Shown: positions 46,686 through 58,598, counted from the stretch's first letter. The stretch: 64,000 nucleotides of DNA from Gongronella butleri (GCA_025201375.1 JAIWZP010000030.1:62001-126000), one strand, 5' to 3'. The notes: generated by a model from the letters alone, not told the origin. Translations and numbers: made by a program.

Positions 46686-47024
46686 AACATTCATTTTTAT
46701 ATTACGCGTTCCCTTGTTCCCCCCCCGTTGATTGCCCTCCCAGTATACATAATTATTCATATTTGTAGTCTTTTAGTCCATCCTTTTTTTCACTCTTTTT
46801 GTACACTGCACGAATTCTTCTCTATCATACAATTGTATCTTTTTTGATTATAAAAAAACCCTGTTATTCATTTTTTTTTTTTTTGTGTGCCATCGATGTG
46901 TGCGACATTGATTGTTTGTCGCACGCTTGGGCTTGGCGATCGCCTCCCTTTCTGGTGCCTTCATCTAGTCGCAGTCTTACGCATGGCATGCTGATTACAC
47001 ACACACACGAAAAAAAATTCGCCT
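46686..47024. other. Intergenic between convergent genes
   Basis: It is AT-rich, with T runs at 46788 and 46870-46885 and an ACACACAC stretch near 46998. It holds the 3' ends of the PH/LRR gene and of Cuz1. Confidence 0.4.
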
Positions 47025-48590
47025 TTATTCCTCTTTTTGGAGCTGGCCTGCTCGCTCCAAGATCACTGTCGACAATGGTGCCACCTGTTCCATCGTCTTG
47101 CTCAAGTCCAGGGCCATTGGGCTGCCGTCATCGCCCTCTTGTTGAAACAAAACAAGTCGCTACAATAAAAAAAACGGATTTTACCTAAGCGCGTCGTTCT
47201 CTTGTGCATTTTTTTGCCATTCCCATCGCGTGTCAGCTTACGTCGGGATGATCCTGTGCCAGCTGGTGATTGATATTGTTCAGACGAGCGTGATCAGCCA
47301 GCAGATCGAGTGTCTTTCCCGCGCGATTGTGCTATGGGAAAATAAACAAAAAACGGACAGACGCAGCCATGAGAAGCCCCCTTCAACGGCCCTCTCGTCC
47401 ACATTTTCACGCTTACCATGTCCAGGAACATTGGCTGTGCGGCCATCTTGGTCTCTTTGGGGAATTGAACATGGACATAGAGCCGCGATGCCATTGGCAC
47501 AGAGCCAATGCCCTAAATTGAAAAAGCAAATCCCGTGGAAAGAAAAGACATTGCAAAGTGTTAAGCTTCAGGTCCACATCATACACGGATTTGCCAATCA
47601 TGTCCATCCATGATGCGCACACACCCACTTTTTTTTTTTTTTACCTTTGCCTTTGCCTTGATTTTCATCAACTCTATTTTGGGATTGCCCGGCCGTTTCT
47701 TGGTCACTTTGCCTGTTTCGCGTGGCGATGGCTGTGTTGGTTGTGCTGCGGAAGCCGAGGCCGAGGCTGCGGAGGTGGCAGTGCTCGGGAATGTCTTTGC
47801 TAGCTTTTCCGCGGCCTGCGTGCGCCGTAGCGCCTTGGTGTCTACCTTGAGCGACGCGCAATCGTGTGCGGACGGGTATCGGTGCCTAGCACGGGTGAAC
47901 AACAACAAAAAAGGAGCACAATGAGCGTCCGTGTCACCCTTTTGGACGGAAATGCCTACTTTAAGCAGTAATCTTGGTCACATCCTGCGCAGTGCGCCGG
48001 TCCAATCCTGGGATCCAAGTCGCGGCAGCCAAGAACATGGCATGTGGCCCGCGTCGTCGCCCTTGGTTCCGCGGAAACAGGTGGAAACACATGCATTTGG
48101 CATTGGGACGCCAAATGGGCCTTTAGCTAAAGAAAAGAGGCATAAATGATTTTTTTAAAAAAAAAATGGCGGGTGAACACAGCTCAGGGCGACGCACCAA
48201 ACGCGTCATAAGCAAAAAAAGCAATACAAACTTACCGCCTCTTCCTCTGAGAGCGCGCTTTCGAATACAAGTTGCTGACATTTGGTGCACGCGGCCACCT
48301 TTTTGTCGCGCTTCACCCACGCGTGGCACTCGTGCGCGCCAGGCAACCGGTGGTCGCCACTGGTAAAAAAAAAAAAAAAATGAAAGCGTCAGCAGCGTGC
48401 AACGCGCACAAAGGTCGTTTTATCCGACTCACCAGTATACGGCCTGGCAAAAGGGGCACGCGACAGGAAGATAGTCTGCGAAAAAAAAAAGAGTCAACAT
48501 CCTCTTACAAGCCGTCCGAGCAACGTGGAGCTTACCCAGCGAGCCGCAGGACGGCAGTGCACAGTGTATTCCAATATGCGGTAACTCCAT
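47025..48590 (-). CDS. CUZ1: AN1-type zinc-finger protein Cuz1/ZFAND1, 316 aa, 8 exons
   Basis: Exons: 48590-48536, 48475-48433, 48359-48236, 48126-47960, 47885-47645, 47512-47417, 47331-47242 and 47159-47025. The first AN1 finger starts HCALPSC, continues with CPFC and YCGDHRLPGAHEC (residues 10-48). The second begins TCHVLGC and ends with YCLKHR...HDC (residues 100-145). A basic linker leads to a ubiquitin-like fold around 210-290 (strand RLYVHVQFP, then MFLDM), as in ZFAND1. The protein links p97/Cdc48 and the proteasome in arsenite and proteotoxic stress, including stress-granule clearance. Length and layout agree with human ZFAND1 and yeast Cuz1. Confidence 0.94.
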
Positions 48591-48894
48591 GGCCCAATTC
48601 GAAAAAGAAACACAAGTGTGTGGCCCGTCAGCGGCATTTTTATGCTCGACGCCGCATTTCTGACCATTCGCTTTTGTCTCAATGCACGTCAATATCTTTT
48701 GGGTGTAGAAAACAGGATTTTTTATTGTTCTATGATACAAATGCGAAAAGTGAGGCGAAGAGGAAGGAAAAAAGGTGATGGACGGCGTGAGCGGGTCTGG
48801 ATACAACCAGAAAGAAATGGATTGGGTGAGAAAGAGGGGGGATATGGTCATGGACGAGTATTGGTGTCAAAAGAGGGTCAAAAGGCTTGTGCGC
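48591..48894. other. Intergenic between CUZ1 start and the bL28m gene end
   Basis: The CUZ1 promoter and the bL28m 3' end share this AT-moderate stretch. Nothing coding is visible. Confidence 0.4.
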
Positions 48895-49330
48895 TTAGGC
48901 GGAGACCTCTGCCTTCTTCTGTTGCTTGAGCAAAAGACTCTTGAGCTCGACGGCCTTGTTGCTCGCCAAGTTCTTATCCTTGGTCTCCAACAGGTACTTG
49001 TCCAATCCGCCCTTCTTGTCGATCGTGCGGAGAACAGACGTCGTCACCTTGAGCTCAAAGAATCGCTGCAGCGCATCCGAGTACAGCTTCTTGTTCTGCA
49101 CATTGGGCAGCCAGTTGCGACGAGTCTTTTTCTTGGAGAAAGGATTCTACCCGATCAAATCGAAAAAAAAACACAAGAAAATGAGCAACGACCGATCGAT
49201 CCACCTTGCCAACGAGGCGGCTGCCACTTACATTGTTGCCGAATTGGATGTGCTTGCCTCCAAAGAGACCACGTTGCGCTCGCTTAAAGGTGGCGCGGGC
49301 CAACGCATATGCAGGTTGAGCAGACAGCAT
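48895..49330 (-). CDS. MRPL24: Mitochondrial large-subunit ribosomal protein bL28m, 116 aa, 2 exons
   Basis: Exons: 49330-49232 and 49146-48895. The N-terminus (about 20 residues, Ala/Arg/Lys-rich, no acidic residue) fits a mitochondrial targeting presequence, followed by the bL28 signature GGKHIQFGNN, then NPFSKKKTRRNWLPN and the L28 C-terminal part (LYSDALQRFFELKVTTSVLR, GGLDKYLL). The symbol MRPL24 follows the yeast name of the orthologue. The gene's short intron at 49147-49231 splits the two conserved halves. The tail is Lys-rich. Confidence 0.93.
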
Positions 49331-49721
49331 GGTTGATCAAAAAAAAAAGAAAAGGATGCAGAGCAAGAAAATAAAAAGTCGCTGGACGCTGTTTTTGTTT
49401 TGATGCTTTGCATCCATGGTCAATTCAACACCCGCTCGTCCCTGCCGCCAATTGGCCCCGCCCTGTTCTACCAGCCCTCAATTTGCATTGACAGCCAAAA
49501 GCAAGCGCGCTTTTCTTTCGTGCCCAACAGTCGATGTTGAACTGGTGATGCAAATGGTGCATCTTTTTCTCGGGCCAGGACGTTGTACATTGTCAATTTT
49601 ATTGTCGAACACGGTGGATGATAAGCCAAAATGATGGTATTATGATAATGAAATGAGTAAAGAGATGTTTCCAGTCTCAAGGCAACCAAGAGAGCAGCAA
49701 AGATAAAAAAAAGATGGGGTG
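49331..49721. other. Intergenic between bL28m start and the F-box gene end
   Basis: It holds the bL28m promoter and the F-box gene 3' end. No reading frame has coding character. Confidence 0.4.
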
Positions 49722-51896
49722 CTAGGCGACAAAGGGTATTTTTTTGCCATTGATGACGAGATTGGCGACGTTGAGACAGAGAATGTGCATGTACGGGAGG
49801 GTAGTGATGAGGTGGACGTCGTCTTTTTCTGTCTCATTGCGCTTGTACACGGCCTCGGCTGCGTTGCAAAAGTCTTCGTACCAAGGGCATGACAGGCGGA
49901 CGCGGTCAGTGGGCAGGGTGGACTCGAAGCTCTGGTTGGCATTCAACGCGACCAGGTCGTACTCGTGACTATTGACGTGGTCGTACGACTTTACCATATG
50001 CCAAGCGCAGTGCTGCGGGTGGTGGAGGTGGCTGAAATGTGGATGATGGAGGCGTTCTTTGGGCACTTTGTCGCATGGCATTTTGAACAGTGAGAACAGG
50101 CGGATGGGCATGACGGAGCGCTCTTCAATGGCCAAGGTATCGAGGCGGGTATCGGGGAGCAGGATGCGACAAAGGTGATGCGACGCAAGAGCAAGGTCCG
50201 GGATGGTGCGGCAGCTTGTGTAGAGCGCAAGGTGTTTGAGTTGCGGGCAGTGCGCATTCATCCAGGGAAACACATCATCGGTAAAGACGGCGGATTTCAA
50301 CGTGAGCGCGTGCAGTCTGTGTCGACGCAGGTTACCTGACGACAGCGGAGAAATGGTTATTTTGGAAAAAGCAAGAGCCAAGGTGACGAGGCGCGGCACC
50401 GAGGTTAAAAGCGCGTCGAGTTCCATGGGCGGGGCTTCTTTTTTCCATTGCAGTGTCAGGTGCTTGAGGTGCGTGAATCGCGCAAGCAGGTCGCACAAAT
50501 GAAGCGGTTGGACGACGGCCGCATGGGCCTGGATGTCTGCGGGCAAGCAAGGAGCCAGCTCCAAGGTTGTAAGATGCTTTGCAAGTGTGGGGCTGTCCAA
50601 CGTATGTGCCATGAGCGGCACGCCAATGGCCGTCGGCACGCCCGGCGCGTCAATGGTCTGCCTGGGCGGACTCACGGGCATGTACAGCGATACATGTTCG
50701 AGTGGCATGGTCAACGACCGCCAAAAAGCGGGATGCACGTTGATATTTCGGAATTCGACGCGTCGCAGCTCAGGACACCGCTGTGAGAGCAATTGGAAGA
50801 TGCGCGTCGGAGCTACACCGCGCGTCCCGGCCACCGGTCGCTGCTGCGCATCGAGCAAATCCGTGGTAAACGTGCTTCCATATTGTCGCAAGTGCAAATT
50901 CACAAGTCGCGGGTATTTCAGCGCAAAATACAACAGCCAATCATGCAAATAACCATCAAACCCGTTGATAAATTCCAATTGTAGCGTGCGCAGTGTGTCT
51001 GTGGGCGTCCAAGGCGAAGCGATGGCGGTGTCGTTTCCGGCTAGATTCACGTCCTGGAGTTCAAACAGTGTTTGCAGCAGTGTGCACTGCAAGACGAGGG
51101 TCTGGAGGCTGGGGCAGCGCTCATGAATGTGTTCGACATACTCGAGAGTCAGATGGCATCCGTTTTTCATATCGAGCTTGGTGAGCCGTGGCAAAAATGG
51201 CAAAAACGAAGGCACGGTGGCGTCGGGCATGCCAAAGGAGACCATGGTGGTGAGCTGCAGTAGATGCTTAAAGGGGGCAATGAAGCTGGCCATGACGGCT
51301 TCATAATTTGTCTTGTTTGGATCAGTTTTGGCAGTGGGCGCGGGCGTGGGTGTCGTTGTCTCGGTCGCGCCATCATCTGCTGCCGGCGCAGGGACAGGTG
51401 GCGGCTCGGGATAGGTGGCTGGCATGACGGCTGACATGAGCGCGGCTGCGGAGGGAGGCAATTGAGCTGCAGGAAAGACGGGGAAGGCGAGGAGAGATGT
51501 AGAGGCGTGTGATGCATGCTGTTGTTGTTGTTGTTGTTGCTCCATTTGCACCTTGTGGTCGTGTTCGTGCCAAATGGACCAGCGGAGCGTGAGACTATCG
51601 ACATTTTTGCACCAGGCCGTGAGCAGCGGCAAATGACGGCTGGTAATGGTCTTGATGTGGATATCCAATGACCGCACGGCATCAGCAACCTGATCCTCGG
51701 CGTGCGCAAGGAAGCTGTCACACACCTGCTGCAGCTGCACCGGGTGTCGAATCACCAAACGCTTGTAAAGAAAGGGCAAAAACCGGCGGTGCCACGCCGC
51801 GCTCACGACGCAGCATTCGCGTATCTCCTGGTTGTCAAGTTTGACCACGACGAGGTCAAGTATCTCGGGTGGGAGAGTCAGCAGTGAGCGCGTCAT
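49722..51896 (-). CDS. F-box protein with leucine-rich repeats, 724 aa, single exon
   Basis: A canonical F-box opens the protein (residues 2-45, TLPPEILDLVVVKL, then CCVVSAAWHRRFLPFLYKRL). It recruits SCF ubiquitin ligase via Skp1, so the rest probably selects a substrate. Weak leucine-rich repeats follow from about 80 to 660 (LDIHIKTI, LTKLDMKNG, LTTLELAP, HLTLQWK), interrupted by a polyglutamine tract near 115-121 and a low-complexity Pro/Thr segment near 160-195. The frame stays open 64 codons upstream, but that part translates a T-run leader and is not protein-like, so the start at 51896 (MTRSLLTLPPE) is preferred. A nuclear or cytosolic SCF subunit is inferred. Confidence 0.9.
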   Translation of the reverse strand: MTRSLLTLPPEILDLVVVKLDNQEIRECCVVSAAWHRRFLPFLYKRLVIRHPVQLQQVCDSFLAHAEDQVADAVRSLDIHIKTITSRHLPLLTAWCKNVDSLTLRWSIWHEHDHKVQMEQQQQQQQHASHASTSLLAFPVFPAAQLPPSAAALMSAVMPATYPEPPPVPAPAADDGATETTTPTPAPTAKTDPNKTNYEAVMASFIAPFKHLLQLTTMVSFGMPDATVPSFLPFLPRLTKLDMKNGCHLTLEYVEHIHERCPSLQTLVLQCTLLQTLFELQDVNLAGNDTAIASPWTPTDTLRTLQLEFINGFDGYLHDWLLYFALKYPRLVNLHLRQYGSTFTTDLLDAQQRPVAGTRGVAPTRIFQLLSQRCPELRRVEFRNINVHPAFWRSLTMPLEHVSLYMPVSPPRQTIDAPGVPTAIGVPLMAHTLDSPTLAKHLTTLELAPCLPADIQAHAAVVQPLHLCDLLARFTHLKHLTLQWKKEAPPMELDALLTSVPRLVTLALAFSKITISPLSSGNLRRHRLHALTLKSAVFTDDVFPWMNAHCPQLKHLALYTSCRTIPDLALASHHLCRILLPDTRLDTLAIEERSVMPIRLFSLFKMPCDKVPKERLHHPHFSHLHHPQHCAWHMVKSYDHVNSHEYDLVALNANQSFESTLPTDRVRLSCPWYEDFCNAAEAVYKRNETEKDDVHLITTLPYMHILCLNVANLVINGKKIPFVA

Positions 51897-52133
51897 AACG
51901 AAGCAAACCACAAAAAACTGTATAAAGGTAGAGAAAAAGAAAAAAAAAAGAGAGGTGAGAAAAAAAATCGAGACGCGGGGAGGGCTGTTCCTTTTTCTGG
52001 ATTTGAAACTCCAACCGTGGCGCACGTTCGTCCTTCCAATCCACTCATAAACTGCGCATTGCCGTATTTTTAGCATGTTGGCAGCCAAATCAAGAGTTTC
52101 CGTGGATGATCCGTTCGACGCGTCGCTTTTTTC

Positions 52134-52169
<36 letters not shown>

Positions 52170-53519
52170 GGCGTGGCAAGAGCACGTCTGATGATCTGAG
52201 TCTGATTCACGTCTCCTTTTATCTTTCCAATTGTCGGCAAACCCATTTTATTGCGTGGATAGTGCCCAATTGATCGCGTAATTTGCCAGAACAAGCCAAG
52301 CCTCGATAAATTTAGATGGGCAACCGGGATGTTGCACAAGAAAAACATTACGTCTTGATGGAATTGGGCAATCTGGCAAAATCATGCCGCTGTGCGGGGA
52401 GCCAAAGAAGGCGAAAAACAGCAATTGGAACGGGTGACCTTCAAAGGAAAATAAAAAAAAAAGAGTGGACGGAGGCCACGTGATGTGTCTTTGATCATTT
52501 GGAGCTCAAATGAAATGAGGGTACCTTTTGAGGTTAGATGGGAAGCTGCGGCGGCACTTTTTTTCCCTCCCCAGCCTCAGTCTGCGTGTCCAAGGGCGTG
52601 ATTTGGCAAGTTGGGCTGTCATCAATTTGGAAAAAAGCAACGTGGCCAAGCTGCACCAATCCCAACAATGGTTGACCCACTGGACAGACCCTGACATGAT
52701 CATCTGGTCTTGCAGCTTTTTGTTTCTTCATTTTTGCTATGTAATCTTTACATTGACAACAATGGAAATAGCAGACGACGAGACTGCAAACGTGACTTCA
52801 TTGGTGCGCGCGTGCAAAGAAAGATGCGCAGGCCAATGGCACGAACAAGGGTCCTGACGGGCAATCCAATAAAAAAACAAGACGACTTTTCCGAATGCGA
52901 TACGTGTTTTTGTCGTAATACAAAGCAAGGGATCGGGAGTTCCATATTTGAAAAAAAGGGGGGGGGAAGTTGGATAGCAGCCTTGACACATTGTGCGCCT
53001 TTGAGTTTCATGATGAAGCACGGAAAAATGATGTAAGAATGAGGTCAAGTAGCGCGTAAGAAACAAAAAAGGAGGACAAGGGGTGGAGCGAGTGAGGGGC
53101 GCATGCATGGAACTTTTTTTTTCTTTCTTTGAGCGTGTGAGCGTGTGTGGTGGCCACGCATCCCCTATGTGCCATGGGTATGGACCCATTGTTCACTCAA
53201 AAAAAAAAAAAGAGAACAAAGGACAATTGTGGCAAGAGTCGGGCAAGCCAACAGCGATGCGCGTCCTTTCTCCCCCCAAAGAATGAATGAACAATCAAGA
53301 GCACAATAATTACCTGCGTCACCATGGCATTTGAATCAAGCAAAAAGAGGCATCATCACATTGATTGGTGTGCCAGATGACCCAATCAACATTTCCAACC
53401 CAACGGCAAGGGCAGAATAAAAAGGCGACGCAAAAAAAAGGGGAAGCCCTTGTTTTGTCAATCTCTTTCATTCATACTCCTTTTTTTTTTTTATTCCCAT
53501 TTCACCACTGCACCTTTCT
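51897..53519. other. Gene-free region, 1.6 kb, between F-box and cyclin starts
   Basis: It carries divergent promoters, a 32-base T run at 52135-52166 and shorter A/T runs. Overlapping frames at 52500-53200 on both strands conflict and show no domain. Confidence 0.45.
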
Positions 53520-54305
53520 ATGACCACTCGTGTAGCGACAATGACTTGCATCATCGCGAACCAAGTGAACGACACGGGTGACAAAGACGCAGACGGCGAC
53601 CAATTGACGGTCCCCGACGCGCTGAGCAGCCAATCGCTCAAGCCGCTGCCCAGCATACTTATTGGTACGCCATTTTTCATCTTATTGTTCTCCCCCATGT
53701 GTGTGGCTCACCCTTTTTTTTTTTCTTTTTTTTTTTCCATGACGACAGACTTTTTTGCCCTCACCATGTGCGATTTCCTGCCGACAAAGCGGATCCAGGA
53801 GCGCACGACGCCCGAGCTCATCTATTTCATCCAGAAAATCACCTTTCATGCGAGGATTTCATGCCACATTGCCGTTGTGGCGTTGATCTATATCGACCGC
53901 TGCAAGGAAGCGCTCCCAAGGAATGCCATTGGCGACCAAGGTAACCACCAATTCGTAAAAAAACCCCAAAAAGAGGACGTCATTGCTCACAAATCTGTTT
54001 TATTTTTTCACGCAGACACCGCGCATCGCATTGTGCTGGCCTCGTTGCTCGTTGCGTCTAAATTTTTACATGGGACCCGCTGGGCGGCGACGCAGCTCGT
54101 TGGCGACGACGATAGAGCCGATGAAGATCGGTCGTGTTGGCTGACCAATGGGCGCCTTGCGGCGCTGTGCCGCCACATGTACACGCTGGACCAGGTGAAT
54201 CAGCTGGAGCGCTCATTCTTGCGCCTCATTCAATACCAATGTTGGGTTGACAGCACGCAAGTGCAAGCCTACTTATTGCGTCATCGCCAAGAATTGCTGC
54301 TCTGA
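53520..54305 (+). CDS. Pho80-like cyclin (Pho85/PCL type), 208 aa, 3 exons
   Basis: Exons: 53520-53664, 53749-53940 and 54016-54305. The cyclin box fits the short PCL class: residues 65-112 have helices with IQKITFHARISCH, VVALIYIDRC and DTAHRIVLASLLVASKF, and the C-terminal helices QLERSFLRLIQYQCWV are typical for Pho80-type cyclins. PCL cyclins activate Pho85-like kinases for phosphate, glycogen or cell-cycle control. The first 48 residues are polar and not conserved-looking. The start at 53520 is the first ATG of the exon; the next Met at residue 8 is possible. A related but longer cyclin lies at 58599-59808. Confidence 0.9.
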   Translation: MTTRVATMTCIIANQVNDTGDKDADGDQLTVPDALSSQSLKPLPSILIGTPFFILLFSPMCVAHPFFFSFFFSMTTDFFALTMCDFLPTKRIQERTTPELIYFIQKITFHARISCHIAVVALIYIDRCKEALPRNAIGDQGNHQFVKKPQKEDVIAHKSVLFFHADTAHRIVLASLLVASKFLHGTRWAATQLVGDDDRADEDRSCWLTNGRLAALCRHMYTLDQVNQLERSFLRLIQYQCWVDSTQVQAYLLRHRQELLL

Positions 54306-55098
54306 AACGCGTTGCTCTTTTTTTTTTTTTTTTTTTTTTACGACTTGGATGGGCTTGGGCCCTTTTCATGCCCTTCCCCCCTTCTTTTGCTCCTGATTTT
54401 TTTTTTTACGACCTCCTTTTTGTTTACGATACCCATTTTAATTGATATCTTTCTCGTCTCGTTCTGTTTGCGAACGGGCCATACCTATTGTAGCATCGCA
54501 TTCCCTCCCCCCTTATCTTTTTTTCCTTTTTTGCTCTCATACTTGCTTCTTTTCAATAAAAGATGTTCATGACAAAAGTGAATTGCGGAAGGGACGGGCT
54601 GTCATTGTGCCTGAAATTGACTTTTTTCAACAATGTTACTCAAATCTGCCACGTGCCGACGAGCCATGACCATGAATTGAAAGCGTACAAGAGCAATTGC
54701 GCTGAGGGACCATGTACAACGTCAAGGTGATGCTTTCACAAGCGAATCTCGTGTCATTTTGGAAGAAAAAGCTAGAAAACAAGCAGTGGCACGGTCAAAT
54801 GGCAGATGATCCTTATACAACACTGCTGCTTGTTGAACCTCAGGGTCCCATTGGACTCCTGTTGAGCCTGATTGGCTGGGCGCCGGCAATGGGAAGGACT
54901 GAGAGGGGGAAAAAAGCTTTTTTTTTTTTTTTGTGCGTGTGTGAGGGCGGGGAAAGACGCAAAAAGCTGCAGGCTGGCTGGTTCTCACCATTTTTCATTT
55001 CTTTCCCTTCTTTTTCCCTGTTTTTTTTTTTTTTTTTACTTTCTTTCTCTTATCGCCATCTCTTTTGTCCTTTTTTACCAGTGCCACTTTTTTAAATT
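54306..55098. other. Intergenic between the cyclin and the TIG-domain factor gene
   Basis: It is strongly pyrimidine-rich with T runs (54320-54339, 54919-54931, 55020-55038) and holds the cyclin 3' end plus the promoter of the next gene. No frame is supported. Confidence 0.45.
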
Positions 55099-55317
55099 AT
55101 GACTGATGCCAACACTGGGAAGGATCCACTCGAGGAACGTGCGCTATTACAGCACCAGCAGCAACAGCAACAGCAACAGCAGGTCCATCCTGCTCAGCCT
55201 CAGCAGCATCCACACCATGGTCAAGGCGACGCCCGCCAATTCCAATTTGATTTTAGCTTTTTGCCCAAGTTGGACCACCTGTTGCCCGAGTCGCCGCTTT
55301 TTTTCATGCAACAACAA

Positions 55318-55349
<32 letters not shown>

Positions 55350-57992
55350 ACAGCAAGCTGCACCGCCACAGGTCGCCCAACAACAGTCTCAACAGCCGTC
55401 GCCACAAACTTCAGAGCCGTCGCCGGCTTTGAGGCCCACCCCGCTGCAAGATCACGCCATGGACGCCCTCCAGACCATGGCCAACCCGTCTGCGCAGGCT
55501 ATGCTTGCCGGCGAATTCAACCAGGCCAATGCAGATAACAATCAAAGCATATGGTCCGGCTTTAACAATGTAAAAATCTTGTGTTTTGTGCCTGGGACCC
55601 GCTTTTTTTTATTTCCCCCCCCCTCCGTCTTTCTTTTCCTTCTTTTGCTTCTCATTTGCACGACCAACTCACTTTTTACCCTTATTTTTTTTTTTTTTTT
55701 TTGCGTTAGTTCTTTTCCAATGTCGCCCACAACCCATTTCCGCACTCGATTCCCAACCTCGCCAAAAACGTCTCCGAATATCTCTCCAATTACCAGCTCT
55801 TTAGCTCCATGTAAGTGCTCTTGTTGACGACGATTCGTGGCCATGGCATCGTGGGAGCCTATTTTGTACCTGAAATGAAGAAAAAAAGGGCAAAACCAAG
55901 TTTTTTTTGTTCCTTTTGTGATGCTGACTCTTGTTCTTTGCGACCCCCTTTTTTTTATGCCATGCCAGGAACCAGCAGCAAGCAGAAAATGCAAATGGTG
56001 GCATTAAATACGAGTCGGTCATGGATACGGCCCCCAATGGCCCGATGAAATATGAAAACATGCTGGATCAATCGCCTGGCTCATCGTCGACAATGATGCA
56101 AACGTAAATATTAGACGAAAAAAAGGGGGGGGGAGAAAGAGAGGCAACGAGACAATGAGACAAAACGAGAGACAAATTGGGCTGCCGTTTATGCGAATTT
56201 TTTATTTTTATTATTTTTATAGCAATGGGATGCAGATTCGCGTGCTTGGCGTGCCTCAGACGGGAGCGAAATCGCGCGTGGAGACACAGATCAAGCTGTG
56301 TTTGCAGCTTGTGACGGACGACGGCGACAAAGCACAGCGATGGTCTCATTTGAAATTGCCTGAGCACATGGTGGCCAAGGACAAGCTGAAACGACAGCAG
56401 CAAATCACGGTGCACCACGACGAGCAAGGTGCCATCTCGGGGATCTCGGGGCTGGACAACCCGTCGTCGATCGTCAATGCTGACAAGATGCTCTTTTTGC
56501 ACGCGCGCGTCATCTGCGCCAGCGATCCATCGCGCAAAGTCGTCACTTGCCTCGGCTGCATCCAACGTGAGCGCAAGCGCTCGCAACGCCGCAAGGAAAG
56601 CAAAGTCAAGGCCGAGATGGACGACGATCGCATTGACGAGCAATCGCTTTCGCTCGAAGAGCAAAAGGTGTTGCTGTTCAATTGCTCGGAAGTCGTCGAT
56701 TTTAGCTCGGGCGACACCATCCTACCCACACGCATCACCTGCTACTGCCGTCATCATAATGAAAAAATTGGCTTTTGGTAAAAAAAAAAAAAAAAAAAAA
56801 CGAATCCATCCATTTTTTTAATCCAATTTTTTTTTTATGGGACAGCATTTACTTTGAGATGCGCGATCATCGGGGCCACACGATCGCATCGGGGATGTCT
56901 CCGCCAATCATGATCACGGACGACCACAAATCAAACAAAATCAAGACAGGACGCAAGCGACAGCGCACGGAAATGGAAAAGCCGGTCAACACGCAAGCGA
57001 TTTTGTCTGCGGCCGCGGCAGCATCGTCATCATCCTCGTCCTCGTCTGCAGAGGCGTCTTCGTCGACGCCCACGCCCACGGTGGCGGCAGCATTCGCGTC
57101 AGTGCCTGCGCTCAGCAATCTTAGCAAGGCACAAGCGTTTTTTTCATCGTTTGCAAAGTCGAATACCCCTCCACAACCTCCTCATGCAGCTGCAGCACAC
57201 GTGCAGCATCAACAACACGTGGCCGCCGTTGCCGCCCACGCGGTGGCGCAGCATCAGCAGCAGCAACAGCAACAGCAGCAACAACAGCAACAACAGCAAC
57301 AGCAACAACATGAACAACAAGAGGCCAGCTCAAGTTATGTGCCATCCTTGGGCTTGCTGCGGCAGCAATGGCAGAAATTATCGTCTTCCGAGCTCCTTTC
57401 GAAAATGGAGCGACCGCAGATGCAACGTATGATTCCGAACGAAGGCCCTATCGAGGGTGGCATTGAGGTGACCATTCTCGGGACCGGCTTCCGTCCTGGC
57501 CTGACATGCATGTTTGGCGATGTCGAGGCGACACATACCCATTACTGGTCCCCAAACACGCTTGTTTGCGTCCTGCCACCGGCCACACAACCTGGCGCCG
57601 TCGTCGTCACGTTCAAAGAGGTGCCTGTCGTTCCAGACAGCCAGGATATCACCTTGTTCACCTATTGCAATGAAAGTGATCGTGCACTCATGGAACTTGC
57701 ATTGCAAGTCGTTGGACTTAAAATGACGGGCAAGGTCGAGGACGCTCGCGACGTTGCCTTGCGCATTGTCGAGGGCAATGACACCAAACAAGTTGTCCGT
57801 CAGAAACAGCAACACCAACAACACCAGCACCAGCAGCATCAACAGCATCAACAGCATCAGCATCAAAACAACGAATTCGCCTCCTCATCCGCCGCTCTCT
57901 CATCCACCGTCAAACAATTCATCGACACAAACATCACAACCCCTCGCGTCCCCTTTTTGCAGCGCTTGGAATCTCCGTATCCAATCGAGTAA
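55099..57992 (+). CDS. Mga2/Spt23-like transcription factor (TIG domain, no ankyrin or membrane segment), 802 aa, 5 exons
   Basis: Exons: 55099-55569, 55710-55810, 55969-56103, 56223-56777 and 56846-57992. Residues 236-420 match the N-terminal domain of yeast Mga2/Spt23 (MQIRVLGVPQTGAKSRVETQ, WSHLKLPEH, LPTRITCYCRHH, then IMITDDHKS). A TIG/IPT domain follows at about 620-705 (GPIEGGIEVTILGTGF). Polyglutamine tracts lie near 20-28, 70-87 and 557-577. In yeast these factors sit in the ER membrane, are released by ubiquitin-dependent processing and control desaturase genes. Here the protein ends at residue 802, with neither ankyrin repeats nor a transmembrane anchor, so it should be constitutively soluble, presumably nuclear. 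The TAA overlaps a donor-like GTAAAT, but the next 600 bases show no continuing exon. Confidence 0.9.
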
Positions 57993-58598
57993 ATCCAAAC
58001 TTTTTTTTCTTTTTTCTCTTGTTTTTCCCTCTCTCCTCCCCTGTCATTTATGCTTTATTCCAACGTACATACTTTTGCTTATATACACCACTGTTTATAA
58101 AATGAACGATGCCCCCCTCCCCTCCGACAGATTCCATGTCTCGTTTTTCTTTTTTTTTTTCTTTTGGTTGCATCTTTGTCATCGAAAGGGGATGAAAATA
58201 ACAATTTGATTTGTGATCTGTGATCCCCATTGCCGTGTCGCAATTGTTTTGTGGCGTGCTTCCCTTTTTTTTTTTGGCCTTTTTCGCGGAAATGGATGGG
58301 CCGTGGCACAAAGCCCATGCCGGGTTGCGCCCAATTTGGCCAATGGCCCGCATTCTCCCTTGGGTTGCCTCCTTTTCCGAATCCCGCTCGCCTGACTAAA
58401 GATTCCTTTTCTTTCTCATTGTTCGCCCGCCGGGCGGACCGGTAAAATGATTATCTCCTCTTTTTTTTTTTTTGCTTCCGTGTCCTAGCTATAAAAGACG
58501 CCCTTGTCTTTTTCCTTTCCCAATCACCTCATTTTTTCTTAAATTCATCCCCATCCAACCTCGTTTTATATTTTTTTTTTCATCTTTATCACACTCTT
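57993..58598. promoter_or_regulatory. Intergenic with the second cyclin's promoter
   Basis: The left side is pyrimidine-rich 3' sequence. A TATA box lies at 58490-58497 and is followed by T-rich leader up to the ATG at 58599. Confidence 0.5.
58490..58497 (+). promoter_or_regulatory. TATA box (TATAAAAG)
   Basis: A perfect TATA sequence 102 bases upstream of the ATG at 58599, with a pyrimidine-rich leader between them. Confidence 0.6.

Noticed and set aside
51897..52088. 64-residue N-terminal extension of the F-box protein
   Set aside because: The upstream part translates a T-rich leader with no initiator context; the F-box begins directly after the ATG at 51896.
55106..55432. Asn/Ser-rich frame overlapping the start of the TIG factor
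   Set aside because: It is a shifted reading of CAG/CAA repeats within exon 1 of the real gene.
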